Assembly: GCF_003945345.1 (NCBI RefSeq)
Contig: NZ_AP019308.1
Span: 3,162,001-3,226,000 of the forward strand
DNA from: Paenibacillus baekrokdamisoli
Lineage (GTDB): Bacteria; Bacillota; Bacilli; Paenibacillales; Paenibacillaceae
Length of the DNA stretch: 64,000 bases
Direction: 5' to 3'
The notes below the pieces were generated by a model. The model was not told where the DNA came from and did not search any database. It saw only the letters and a list, made by a program, of their open reading frames with translations. Positions 27,800-36,437 of this stretch are shown here, piece after piece. Position numbers and translations under genes: made by a program. The first letter of the stretch is position 1; each line of letters starts with the position of its first letter.

Positions 27800-28294
27800 C
27801 TAGAGCGCACAACTAGAGTTCTGTGATCCCGTCTCTCCCTGTTTGATTCTCTCAATTTGCGCTAAATGGACTTGAACATGAGCTATAAAAGCTGGGACAA
27901 TGGCCGCTATTGTGACCTTCTCACCTTTAAAATTAATACCCGCTTTATTCCAATCCTCCGCTGTCAGACGGCGAAACAGCAAAGTGTTATAGGTAAGCAA
28001 AGCCCGGAATGCAGCCAGAATATTTGATGCATGACCTGCATTTGCATATTGCCCTGCCACCCACGGATCTTGATTGAAAATAGGCAGCTGTACGGTGGAA
28101 CCGGCCAAAATATCGCGAATGCGAAAACTTACAACAATGTTATGATCGGCTAGATGGGCGAGAACTTCCGTTACGCTCCATTGCTCTGGTGCTGCTTTCC
28201 ACTTGAGCTGTTCCTCGGAAAGTCCCTCAATTGCTTGCTGCAGCTGATCTTCGGTATGCAAATAAGCTTCAATATCAACAGGTAATTGACTCAT
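27800..28294 (-). CDS. DinB family protein
   Basis: 164 residues in the four-helix DinB/YfiT fold. Conserved His residues for a metal site appear in VTEVLAHLADHN and AFIAHVQVHLAQIERI. Members include thiol-dependent transferases (bacillithiol or mycothiol-dependent), which would fit a cysteine-conjugate pathway, but nothing in the sequence proves the activity. GGAGGAG precedes ATG 28294, 33 bases after the flavoprotein gene. Confidence 0.8.
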   Translation of the reverse strand: MSQLPVDIEAYLHTEDQLQQAIEGLSEEQLKWKAAPEQWSVTEVLAHLADHNIVVSFRIRDILAGSTVQLPIFNQDPWVAGQYANAGHASNILAAFRALLTYNTLLFRRLTAEDWNKAGINFKGEKVTIAAIVPAFIAHVQVHLAQIERIKQGETGSQNSSCAL

Positions 28295-28327
28295 GAGAGC
28301 TCCTCCTTATAGGACCGTTAGTCGGTT

Positions 28328-29473
28328 TTATGTTATAGCAGCGAATCGTGATAGAGAGAATAATCGAAGATCCTGCTCAGATTTACCTTTCTCTACTAAA
28401 TCCGCTAAGATCTCTCCCACCACACTGGAAAATTTAAAGCCATGTCCGGAGAAACCTCCTGCTAACAGTACATTAGCATGCTCCGGGTGGGAATCTATTA
28501 TAAAGTTGTCATCAGGTGTATGCTCATATTTGCAAACTGCACTTCTCAGCAGTTTCCCTGCTGCGCCAGGCATGAAGGCTTCTAATACACTGCGCAGATC
28601 ATCTTCATCCTCTGGAAAAGCACCGAACGGAGCCAGCTCATCACCAGGCTGCCAGTGTTCACCCGTATCATGTCGTCCGATCTTTAGACCAGCCCCTCTG
28701 ATGCTGGGGAATCCGTAATAGCCGCCATTCTGAGTTCCTAGTGTAAAGCCTGGGAATACCTCGGAATTGAAGGAAGAGTCCGCTGGTTCGAACCAGCCAA
28801 CGACTTTACGAATGGTACGAATCGGCAGAGAAATGAAGGGCTCTAACGTTTTGAACCACGCTCCTGCACTCAATATGACATGCCCCGCAGCGAACGATTC
28901 ATGATTGGTCTGGACGGTGACACCTCCTTGCTCTGCTTTAATACCGGTAACGAAGGTATTGGGCAGAAGCTCAGCACCAGCTTCCAGCGCCAATCTTTTG
29001 TATGCTTCGATGCATTTCTCACTGAACAAATAACCTGCATTCGGTTCATACATGCCGCGATAATGCTCAGGCAATTTGATGTTTGGCCAGCGCCGATTAA
29101 TATCAGCAGCATCCAGCCATTCCACATGAACATCTAAGGCAGAAGCATCGTCGCGCCTTGCCTCGTAGGAATATACAGCTGTATCCGCCATATTCAACAC
29201 ACCTGCTCGATCCAGCAGTTTCTCACCTGTGCGTTCTTCTATCTCCACCCATTTCTCATCCGCGCGAAGCGCCATACGTACATAAGCTTCTCCGCCAGCA
29301 TAAGCGTGTCTGATAAGACGAGGCTCTCCATGATGGCTGCCCATTATATGCGGAGGGTTAAAAGCATCGATCAGCAATGTCTTCAGACCACGGCGCGCAA
29401 GCTCATAACCAGCACTCATGCCCATAGAGCCGGCACCAACGACGATGACATCATAAGATTTGCGGTTAGTGAT
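28328..29473 (-). CDS. monomeric sarcosine oxidase / N-methyltryptophan oxidase-like flavoprotein (probable ATC start)
   Basis: 381 residues if read from an ATC at 29473. FAD-binding GxGxxG (VIVVGAGSMG) lies at the very N-terminus, followed by SoxA-type motifs SHHGEPRLIRHAY, YEPNAGYLF, GYYGFPSI and LAGGFSGHGFKFS. The first ATG (29425) would cut off the nucleotide-binding strand. In frame between the preceding TAG and that ATG there is no ATG, GTG or TTG. The ATC sits 7 bases after GGGAGGGG, exactly where a start belongs. Function: oxidation of an N-alkyl or amino acid substrate; here perhaps a cysteine derivative. It overlaps the end of the M20 gene only by sharing its ribosome site. Confidence 0.8.
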   Translation of the reverse strand: MTNRKSYDVIVVGAGSMGMSAGYELARRGLKTLLIDAFNPPHIMGSHHGEPRLIRHAYAGGEAYVRMALRADEKWVEIEERTGEKLLDRAGVLNMADTAVYSYEARRDDASALDVHVEWLDAADINRRWPNIKLPEHYRGMYEPNAGYLFSEKCIEAYKRLALEAGAELLPNTFVTGIKAEQGGVTVQTNHESFAAGHVILSAGAWFKTLEPFISLPIRTIRKVVGWFEPADSSFNSEVFPGFTLGTQNGGYYGFPSIRGAGLKIGRHDTGEHWQPGDELAPFGAFPEDEDDLRSVLEAFMPGAAGKLLRSAVCKYEHTPDDNFIIDSHPEHANVLLAGGFSGHGFKFSSVVGEILADLVEKGKSEQDLRLFSLSRFAAIT

Positions 29474-29485
29474 ACTTTCCCCTCC

Positions 29486-30646
29486 CTAATGAGGCTGATT
29501 GGATAATTTATTTATGGCGTCAATCGCAAGCGTGGCGAAGAATGAAGCCCCTATTGGCAAAGCTTGCTCATCCACATCAAAAGCAGGGTGATGCCATTCC
29601 TCAGGACCTGATGTACCTAGAAAAACAAAGACCCCAGGGACCTCCTTCAAGTAGAAAGCAAAGTCCTCCCCTGCCGGTGATGGAGCTGGCTGAACCACCT
29701 GCAGCTCTACAGCTTCGGCAGAATGCCTAGCTACCTCAGCCCACCCTTGATCGTTAACAACTGCAGGCGGACCCTGAAGCCAGCTTACCTTTGCTTTTGT
29801 TCCAAAGGCCGCGGCTACGCCAGCAACAACCTGTTCGAACCTTGCAATTACCTTCGTACGAACTTCACTGCTAAAGGTACGTAAGGTACCGTCAAATGTA
29901 GCTTTGTCTGCTATTACATTCCACGCCGTTCCGCTATGAAGACGAGTTACGCTAATAACAGCACTGTCCAATGCACTTACATTACGGCTCACGATAGACT
30001 GCAAGGCTGTAATGATATGGGCAGAGGTCACAATCGGGTCAATACCCGCTTCGGGAACAGCTGCATGCGTTCCAAGTCCTTCAACCTCTACAACAAAACC
30101 ATCTGCTGCTGCCATAATCGGACCAGATTTAATCCCTATTGTGCCTACAGGCAGGTCCGGCTTGTTATGCATGCCGAAAACCGCTTGCACGCCTTCAAGC
30201 GCACCACTTTCGATAAGCTTAATAGCACCCTTAGCTTTCTCTTCAGCCGGTTGGAATAGGAACCGTACCGTTCCCTGCAGCTCATGCTCTTTGTTCTTCA
30301 AGAGGAGCGCAGTACCAAGAATAGCAGCAGTGTGAAAATCATGTCCGCATGCATGCATTTTTCCAGGATTACGAGAAGCGAAGTGCAGCCCGGTCTCTTC
30401 TTGAATAGGCAGTGCATCGATGTCCGCGCGAACGGCGACAATCGGGCCGCCGTGCAGACCACCAACCTCAGCGATGACACCCGTCTCGAGCGAATAATCC
30501 ACGATGGTGATGCCTGCTTCTGTTAGCCATTTGCGAATGAAAGCCGTTGTCTCGAATTCCTCATGAGAGAGCTCCGGATGTTCATGCAAGTGACGCCGGA
30601 TGGCTACTAATTGTTCTACGAACGGCTCAGCTGCCAATAGACTCAT
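29486..30646 (-). CDS. M20 family amidohydrolase (YtnL/SndB-like)
   Basis: 386 residues. M20D motifs: VRADIDALPIQEETGL, MHACGHDFHTAAILG, QPAEEKAKGA, SPAGEDFAFYL and WHHPAFDVDE. Close in plan to the N-acetylcysteine-conjugate deacetylases of B. subtilis (YtnL/SndB and relatives). AGGAGGGG lies before the ATG. First gene after the 300-base gap that holds repeat copy B, so it may be transcribed by read-through from the transporter genes. Confidence 0.85.
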   Translation of the reverse strand: MSLLAAEPFVEQLVAIRRHLHEHPELSHEEFETTAFIRKWLTEAGITIVDYSLETGVIAEVGGLHGGPIVAVRADIDALPIQEETGLHFASRNPGKMHACGHDFHTAAILGTALLLKNKEHELQGTVRFLFQPAEEKAKGAIKLIESGALEGVQAVFGMHNKPDLPVGTIGIKSGPIMAAADGFVVEVEGLGTHAAVPEAGIDPIVTSAHIITALQSIVSRNVSALDSAVISVTRLHSGTAWNVIADKATFDGTLRTFSSEVRTKVIARFEQVVAGVAAAFGTKAKVSWLQGPPAVVNDQGWAEVARHSAEAVELQVVQPAPSPAGEDFAFYLKEVPGVFVFLGTSGPEEWHHPAFDVDEQALPIGASFFATLAIDAINKLSNQPH

Positions 30647-30754
30647 TTCTTTCCCCTCCTAAAAGTTTTGCTTAAGCATAAACTTAAGATTCACTTGAGC
30701 AAAACCGCTAAACTTTTAATAAGTGGTTGGTAAAATCGCATTCTTGTGCGAAAA

Positions 30755-30890
30755 AGCCCGCTGCGCGGACGGATCATTCTTAAGGGTCGCTGTTGTCTCC
30801 CTATTTCTTTGATTCTATCCCAAAGGGGTAGAAATCGGGAGACAAAGGCGAACGCTTTCGCTTCTTCAGAATGATTCCGTCCGCTCCGCT
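30755..30890 (+). repeat. full copy of structured interspersed repeat (copy B)
   Basis: Outer stem 30765-30780 / 30868-30884 (GCGGACGGATCATTCT with AGAATGATTCCGTCCGC). Junction strands TCGCTGTTG and CAAAGGCGAAC. Inner stem GTCTCCC-TATTTCT / AGAAATCGGGAGAC, extended by CTATCCC/GGGGTAG around an AAAG loop. It fills most of the 300-base gap between the M20 and luciferase-like genes; nothing else was recognised there. Confidence 0.8.
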
Positions 30891-30946
30891 CTATTTTGAG
30901 TATGGATTCTTTAAAACTTAGAGCGAGCCGCAAACTCCTCATTATT

Positions 30947-31963
30947 TTATCCTTGAACGGGCAGCTCAGAGAAGGCTTCCTTCAACAGCTCGAAGGAACG
31001 AACTCGTTTATTAAAATCAGGTATGATTGTCGTGAAGATTAATTCATCCACCCCGAAAGTCTCTTTTAATTCCAATAACCGCTTGCGAACCGTTTCCTTC
31101 GTGCCTTTAGTAATCTCCGCATCGCGTACCTCGGCCGTAAAGGTCTCACCCGCTTGCTTGGCAAATTCCTCCGCCTGCTCAAGCGAGCCGACATTTACAG
31201 TTTTGCCGCTTGCTAGGGTGACACGAACGCTCTTGAAGCTGCCAGCGAGCTCAATCGCTTCTTCATCTGTATCCGCTGCGATGACTGATAAAGCTAGAAT
31301 CGATCTAGGTTCGCCGCCACGCTCTTTATTAAACCCGTTGCGGTAAGCTTCGAATGCTTTGTGAGCTGTTTCCGGATCATTATTTATGAATAAAGCGAAA
31401 GCATAAGGATAGCCGCGTTCAGCCGCAAGCTCTGCACTGTTGATACTCGTACCCAGCAAATAAATATCAGCTGGCTGTACAGGCAGCGGGTTTGCCTGTA
31501 ATCCCTCAATAGGCTGTCCTTCTCCAGATGAACCTTGAAGAAAATGCTCCAATTCAATAAGCTTCTCGGCCAATGATGGCGAATCCACTACACCTTTCTG
31601 CAAAGCTTTAGTCGAACGAGGAAGACCACCTGGTGCACGACCAATTCCTAGTTCAACACGTCCAGGCGCTAAGGATGCCAATAGGTTGAAATTCTCTGCA
31701 ACCTTATAGGGACTATAATGCTGAAGCATTACGCCTCCAGATCCAATTTTGATTTTCTCCGTGCGAGCCAGCAAATGGGAGATGAGCACCTCAGGTGAGG
31801 ACCCCGCCATACCTGCGGAGTCATGATGCTCAGATACCCAGAAACGCTCGAAGCCAAGCTTTTCTGCCAATTGGACCAGCTTGATTGTATTGTTCAATGC
31901 TTCAGCAGGTGTCTGTCCGGGAAATACGATGCTTTGGTCGAGAATACCAAGCTTAAGAGTCAT
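30947..31963 (-). CDS. LLM-class flavin-dependent oxidoreductase (YtmO/CmoO-like)
   Basis: 338 residues in the bacterial-luciferase barrel (GFERFWVSEHHDSAGMAGSS, IKIGSGGVMLQHYSPYKVAE, RVELGIGRAPGG). It has the MsnO8/YtmO layout. In B. subtilis ytmO lies in the same operon as the transporter and ytnJ, as here. Start: ATG 31963 with GGAG 8 bases upstream; an upstream start at 31999 would overlap the ATPase gene. Confidence 0.85.
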   Translation of the reverse strand: MTLKLGILDQSIVFPGQTPAEALNNTIKLVQLAEKLGFERFWVSEHHDSAGMAGSSPEVLISHLLARTEKIKIGSGGVMLQHYSPYKVAENFNLLASLAPGRVELGIGRAPGGLPRSTKALQKGVVDSPSLAEKLIELEHFLQGSSGEGQPIEGLQANPLPVQPADIYLLGTSINSAELAAERGYPYAFALFINNDPETAHKAFEAYRNGFNKERGGEPRSILALSVIAADTDEEAIELAGSFKSVRVTLASGKTVNVGSLEQAEEFAKQAGETFTAEVRDAEITKGTKETVRKRLLELKETFGVDELIFTTIIPDFNKRVRSFELLKEAFSELPVQG

Positions 31964-31982
31964 AATAATCGCTCCATTCGGT

Positions 31983-32735
31983 TTAAATAGAATAAACACC
32001 CTCTGGTGTAATGCGTTTCAGGAACTGTTTGGTACGTTCTTCTTTGGGTGAGTTAAAAATATCATTAGGCCTGCCTTCCTCCACAATTACGCCACCGTCC
32101 ATGAAGACAACGTGGCTTGCAACATCTTGGGCAAAGCTCATTTCATGCGTAACGATGATCATGGTAATGCCTTCCTTGGCAATCTTGCGAATAACGGCAA
32201 GCACTTCGCCAACTAGCTCAGGATCGAGCGCCGAGGTTGGCTCATCGAACAAGATTACTTCTGGATTCAGAGCAAGTGCACGTGCGATACCTACCCGCTG
32301 CTGCTGACCGCCTGATAGCTGACTTGGATAAGCATCAAGCTTCGCCCCAAGCCCAACCTTCTCAAGCAGCTCGATGCTTCGCTTACGCGCATCTTCCTTG
32401 GTAAGCTTCTTAACGATAACCAAGCCTTCCATTACATTCTCAAGTGCTGTTTTGTGCCGGAATAAATTGTATTGCTGAAACACCATCGCCGTTTTCTGGC
32501 GAAGTGTGTGGATGTCTTTTTTATGAGGTTTTTTGCAGTTTACGGTGAAATCATCAACCGTAATCTCGCCATCGTTTGGTCTCTCCAAGTAGTTTATGCA
32601 GCGCAGAAGGGTTGTCTTTCCTGAGCCGCTTGGGCCCAAAATCGCAACAACCTCCCCTTTTTGGACGGTGAGATCAATTCCTTTCAGCACTTGATTCTTG
32701 CCAAAGGTCTTCTTGATTTGTGTCAATTTAATCAT
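31983..32735 (-). CDS. amino-acid ABC transporter ATPase (TcyN/GlnQ type)
   Basis: 250 residues. Walker [10 protein letters not shown] (34-42), Q-loop in MVFQQYNLF, signature [15 protein letters not shown], Walker [13 protein letters not shown] and H-loop IVTHEM. Polar amino acid class. Its ATG overlaps the stop of the permease gene by 4 bases. By synteny it resembles TcyN, the ATPase for cystine and S-modified cysteine uptake in the ytm operon. Confidence 0.9.
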   Translation of the reverse strand: MIKLTQIKKTFGKNQVLKGIDLTVQKGEVVAILGPSGSGKTTLLRCINYLERPNDGEITVDDFTVNCKKPHKKDIHTLRQKTAMVFQQYNLFRHKTALENVMEGLVIVKKLTKEDARKRSIELLEKVGLGAKLDAYPSQLSGGQQQRVGIARALALNPEVILFDEPTSALDPELVGEVLAVIRKIAKEGITMIIVTHEMSFAQDVASHVVFMDGGVIVEEGRPNDIFNSPKEERTKQFLKRITPEGVYSI

Positions 32736-33442
32736 GCCACTCCACCTCGGTTGTAAAGGTTTATACGCTGCTCAATCCATGCTGTAATGCGCTCAATAAG
32801 AATCGTTAATCCCCAGAAGATAAGAGCCGCTGCAATATAGGAATCGAAGAATTTCCAATTCGTAGAAGCAACAATTTGAGCCTTTGCATTAATTTCAACA
32901 ACAGATACAGTAAAAGCAAGTGTAGATCCATGAAGCATACCAATCAAACTATTAGATAAATGAGGCAAGCTCGCTGCTAGGGCTTGTGGAAAAACGATAC
33001 GACGCAAAGCCTGCGACGTAGTCATTCCAACCGCATAGGCAGCTTCAATCTGCCCCCGGTCCACTGCGAGTAAACCAGACCGTATAATCTCAGCCATATA
33101 AGCACTGGCTGTAATAGAAAATGAAATATAGGCAAATCCAATATAAGGTATCGATGCAGAATGAAAATTCCACCCATAATGGGCTGCTAGACCATCAATT
33201 ATTAAAGGAAGACTGAAATAAATGAGGAGCAGATGCGTCAGCATAGGTGTTCCTCGGATGAAGGATACGTAAGCAGCAGCAAGCTGTTCAAGCACCGGTA
33301 CTTTGAAGATCCGGATTAAAGCGACTAAGGTACCAATCAGAAAACCACATAAGACGGATACGAACGTGATTTCCAAGGTTGTCGGTAGTGCGCCTAGCAA
33401 TTGTACAAATGCGGTCCAAATGAAGGCTGGATCCAGTTTCAT
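32732..33442 (-). CDS. amino-acid ABC transporter permease (TcyM-like)
   Basis: 236 residues with about five helices, and the His/Glu-class permease motifs [19 protein letters not shown] and [21 protein letters not shown] (the EAA loop). It overlaps both neighbours by 4 bases (ATGA), so the transporter genes are translationally coupled. GGAGGTG precedes the ATG. Confidence 0.88.
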   Translation of the reverse strand: MKLDPAFIWTAFVQLLGALPTTLEITFVSVLCGFLIGTLVALIRIFKVPVLEQLAAAYVSFIRGTPMLTHLLLIYFSLPLIIDGLAAHYGWNFHSASIPYIGFAYISFSITASAYMAEIIRSGLLAVDRGQIEAAYAVGMTTSQALRRIVFPQALAASLPHLSNSLIGMLHGSTLAFTVSVVEINAKAQIVASTNWKFFDSYIAAALIFWGLTILIERITAWIEQRINLYNRGGVA

Positions 33443-34227
33443 AGCCCCGCACCTCCTTTGCTAATTTCCAAATCTCCGCCGAGCTTCTGATAAGAGCGTT
33501 TCTTCCACAGCCTAATGTTCCATTTGCTAGATGCTGTTACTCGCTGTTCATGTCTTAGCAGCCGTCTCTCGAGTCGAATGAATAACTTCTCAAGAATAAA
33601 GCTGATCATATAATAAGCAAGGGCTAACGCAAGATAGGACTCAACGAAATGCTGATCAAGACTGCCAAGCGATTGTGCTTTTCCGGTCATTTCCATAATA
33701 CCCAAGGAAAAAGCCAATGAAGTATCTTTTAAATTAGCAATAACCAGATTGGCGAATACCGGAATCGAGATAGCCAAAGCCTGCGGCAAAATGATTCTTG
33801 CGAAGGCTTGCCTTCCTGTCATTCCCACCGCATACGCAGCCTCCACTTGCCCGCGATCGACAGCGGCTACAGCACCACGTATCGTCTCAGACATGAATGC
33901 GCCGCTGTGCAAAGTATAAGTCAGAATAACAAAATACAAGGATGGCACCTTCGAAACATCAATATGAATAAGCTTTAGAATCTCCGGCAGACCATAGTAA
34001 AACAAAAAAAGCTGAATTAATATCGGAGTCCCTCGAAAAAAAGAAACATAGACCTGCGAGAAACGCTTAAGCACCGGGATGTTATAAAGACGAGGGAGGG
34101 CGACGATAAAGCCGACGCCCAGTCCAAGCAGAATGGAGCTTGCCACAATCAGAAGAGTGATCTTCAACGTTGGCAGTATTTTAATGAAATAATCAAAAAC
34201 ATAGGTGATATCGAAACTAGCTCCCAT
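33439..34227 (-). CDS. amino-acid ABC transporter permease (TcyL-like)
   Basis: 262 residues with the same plan as the next gene: FFRGTPILIQLFLFYYGLPE and [22 protein letters not shown]. The two permeases probably form a heterodimer. A basic C-terminal tail of about 40 residues is longer than usual. AGGTGAG precedes ATG 34227. Confidence 0.88.
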   Translation of the reverse strand: MGASFDITYVFDYFIKILPTLKITLLIVASSILLGLGVGFIVALPRLYNIPVLKRFSQVYVSFFRGTPILIQLFLFYYGLPEILKLIHIDVSKVPSLYFVILTYTLHSGAFMSETIRGAVAAVDRGQVEAAYAVGMTGRQAFARIILPQALAISIPVFANLVIANLKDTSLAFSLGIMEMTGKAQSLGSLDQHFVESYLALALAYYMISFILEKLFIRLERRLLRHEQRVTASSKWNIRLWKKRSYQKLGGDLEISKGGAGL

Positions 34228-34264
34228 ACCACGATCTCACCTTTCGCTTGAAAGTAGTAGTGTT

Positions 34265-35134
34265 CTATTCAGCCGTGAAATCCTGACCAAGCCATTGTTT
34301 GCTTAGTTTACCAAGGGTTCCATCTGCTTTAAGCTCTTTAACGGCTCCGTCAACCGCATCTGCCAGCTCCTGTTCTGCTGGATCGTCTTTGCGAAGTACG
34401 AAAAGAATATCCGCTTCACTTAGCTCTTTCCCGACTGTTTTCAGCTTGCCTTCTGGATCGATCAATGACAAGGAGAAGTCAGCGCCAACCGTTGCATCTA
34501 CGCGTCCAGTCGTCAACTGGGATACTGTATCGTTTGCTCCGCCGTTTTGATAAATGATTTTCAAGGCGTTGTCATGCTCTTTATTGTAATTTTCGAGAAT
34601 TTGCGCTTCTGCGCTAGTTGCGGAAGTCAGAACTTTCTTCCCTTTCAGATCCTCAATTGAATTTACTGAGCTGTTATCCTTTGCTACGATGATTTTGTTT
34701 TTCCAGTGTGCATACGGCTCTTTGTTGAACAGATACTTTTGCTCACGTTCAGGATTCTTCTCCATCTCATGGGCAACTAAATCAATTTTCTTCGTTTCTA
34801 GGCTAAGCAGCAGGTTGGTGAATTCCATGGTTTGAATATCAAATTCGTAATTTGGAAGACGCTTATCGATTTCTCTTATAAGCTCAACATCAAAGCCAGT
34901 GAGTTTGCCGTCCTTATCAATGAAGCAAACCTGCGGGAATTGCGTCCCTGTTCCGATAACGACTTTCTTCACTTCTTTTGATGCTGCCGCTGTATTGTCC
35001 CCTTTAGCATCATTCTTCGTGGTGTTCGTAGAATCAGTAGATGCCCCTGTCGTATTCGTTTCGTTCTTATTGCCGCAGCCTGCTGCAGTTAGTACAGTTA
35101 CAAGTGCAAACGACATAATCAACCATTTTCTCAT
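34265..35134 (-). CDS. amino-acid ABC transporter substrate-binding lipoprotein (TcyJ/K-like)
   Basis: 289 residues. Lipobox TAAGC (C20) and a Thr/Asn-rich linker, then the family 3 solute-binding fold (GKLTGFDVELIREIDKRLPNY, LKGKKVLTSATSAEAQIL, GRVDATVGADFSL). It probably binds cystine or an S-substituted cysteine given the surrounding genes (inference). B. subtilis carries two such genes in tandem in the ytm operon; only one is present here. The ribosome site is GGGAGGA. Confidence 0.88.
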   Translation of the reverse strand: MRKWLIMSFALVTVLTAAGCGNKNETNTTGASTDSTNTTKNDAKGDNTAAASKEVKKVVIGTGTQFPQVCFIDKDGKLTGFDVELIREIDKRLPNYEFDIQTMEFTNLLLSLETKKIDLVAHEMEKNPEREQKYLFNKEPYAHWKNKIIVAKDNSSVNSIEDLKGKKVLTSATSAEAQILENYNKEHDNALKIIYQNGGANDTVSQLTTGRVDATVGADFSLSLIDPEGKLKTVGKELSEADILFVLRKDDPAEQELADAVDGAVKELKADGTLGKLSKQWLGQDFTAE

Positions 35135-35212
35135 CTTTAGTTCCTCCCATTTTTACACTCTGTAATTAAACTTATAATTCCTACCTGTTAAGTATGAATT
35201 AGCGATGAGATA

Positions 35213-35278
35213 ACTTTACCATCCGACTAATTAACCGTCAATGGCTCCGTTAATAGAGATATTCTATATATGCATATA
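35213..35278 (-). promoter_or_regulatory. promoter of the transporter genes with upstream palindrome
   Basis: Minus strand: TTGACG (35241-35236), 17-base spacer, TAAAGT (35218-35213). A 12-bp perfect palindrome TATATGCATATA at 35267-35278 lies just upstream of the -35, where a LysR-type activator would bind. It is in the gap between the LysR gene and the binding-protein gene. Confidence 0.45.
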
Positions 35279-35299
35279 ACTTTTCAATAGCCAATTTCT

Positions 35300-36202
35300 C
35301 TATATCACTTTAAGAATTTGCCTTCGGATGGATAACTCTTTACTAACTTCCAATATCGCATCAATAAATAGTGCATGCTCCCCATGATTGGAGATGATAT
35401 TCGTCTGCAGCGATATTCCTTCTGCTTCCGGTACATGAATGGGGAAAAGAAGACCATCGCTAGTTTCCTGCTGCACACATAATCCAGGCAGAAAACTAAT
35501 CCCCACTTTTTGCACGACCAGTTTTTTTGCCATTTCTGAATTATCTGTTTGAATTTGAATATTTGGCGGCACATCCAGGTTCCTAAATATGCGATGGATC
35601 CTCAGCCAGTCCAATGCTCCGCATTCGAAGAAGACGAAGGGCTGTGCAGCAATGGCTTCTATCGTCAGATGCTCATCTGTGATGAACGGATGCCCCTCAT
35701 AGGCATATAAGGAGATCGGATCCTCATAGAACTTAATTGATTGAAGATTAGGATGATTAACGTTCCGAACGAAGCCCATATCCACCTCCTTATTCAGAAC
35801 CTTATTCACGATATCCTCTGTAATACCCGTTACCAATTTATAATGAGTGTTCGGAAATTTACGTTTTAAATAGGGCAGTATCTTCGGAATAATGTAATTG
35901 GCTACTGAGACTGTACAGCCGATTTTCATTTCTTCTGGAAGTGACTTTTTCTTATTGATGTGTAATTTTCCCTTTTGGTACGTCAGAAGAAGCTGCTGGG
36001 CATAGGGCAAAAAGCGTTTGCCTTCCTCCGTAATTTGCACCTGCTTGCCTAATCGATTGAAAAGCTTGCAGTCCAGTTCCCGTTCAAGTGACTGAATCCG
36101 TGCCGTTACAGAGGGTTGGGATAAATATAACGCTTCTGCCGCTTTATTAAAGCTGCCACAATGAATAACGAATACAAAAGCCTCAATATTCTCAATATTC
36201 AT
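35300..36202 (-). CDS. LysR-type transcriptional regulator (AscR/YtlI position)
   Basis: 300 residues: an N-terminal winged helix (NIEAFVFVIHCGSFNKAAEALYLSQPSVTARIQSLE) and a LysR substrate domain. It lies directly upstream of, and reads toward, the sulfur-type ABC transporter, as YtlI/AscR does for the ytm operon in B. subtilis. ATG 36202 follows GGAGGTGA at 9 bases; the open frame upstream includes the ribosome site and is not coding. The likely target is the palindrome upstream of the transporter promoter. Confidence 0.88.
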   Translation of the reverse strand: MNIENIEAFVFVIHCGSFNKAAEALYLSQPSVTARIQSLERELDCKLFNRLGKQVQITEEGKRFLPYAQQLLLTYQKGKLHINKKKSLPEEMKIGCTVSVANYIIPKILPYLKRKFPNTHYKLVTGITEDIVNKVLNKEVDMGFVRNVNHPNLQSIKFYEDPISLYAYEGHPFITDEHLTIEAIAAQPFVFFECGALDWLRIHRIFRNLDVPPNIQIQTDNSEMAKKLVVQKVGISFLPGLCVQQETSDGLLFPIHVPEAEGISLQTNIISNHGEHALFIDAILEVSKELSIRRQILKVI

Positions 36203-36310
36203 TGGCGAGTCACCTCCAAACAATTATTTACTTTTCCTATAGGATATATCGGAATAATAAATATGTAAAGGGATTTGGTTGTTCTTTCGGAGAATATGGT
36301 GCAAACCTTT

Positions 36311-36339
36311 TTGACATCAGACACTCCGAGTAGCATAAT
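36311..36339 (+). promoter_or_regulatory. sigma-A promoter of the LtaS-like gene
   Basis: Perfect TTGACA (36311-36316), 17-base spacer, CATAAT (36334-36339). This predicts a leader of about 90 bases. Confidence 0.7.
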
Positions 36340-36437
36340 TAATGATATGTACCTTTTGTAAACTATAGGGCTGCTCGCTTAAGCGAAACCTACTTCGTTA
36401 TGATCTTCTTACTAGCAGCGAAAGGAATGTTGCATCA

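Noticed and set aside
30691..30942. 83-residue minus-strand open frame
   Set aside because: It is the translation of repeat copy B, without a ribosome site or protein-like features.
35135..35299. SAM (S-box) or T-box riboswitch before the sulfur-type transporter genes
   Set aside because: The leader is short and AT-rich; none of the conserved S-box or T-box core sequences or a terminator hairpin is visible.
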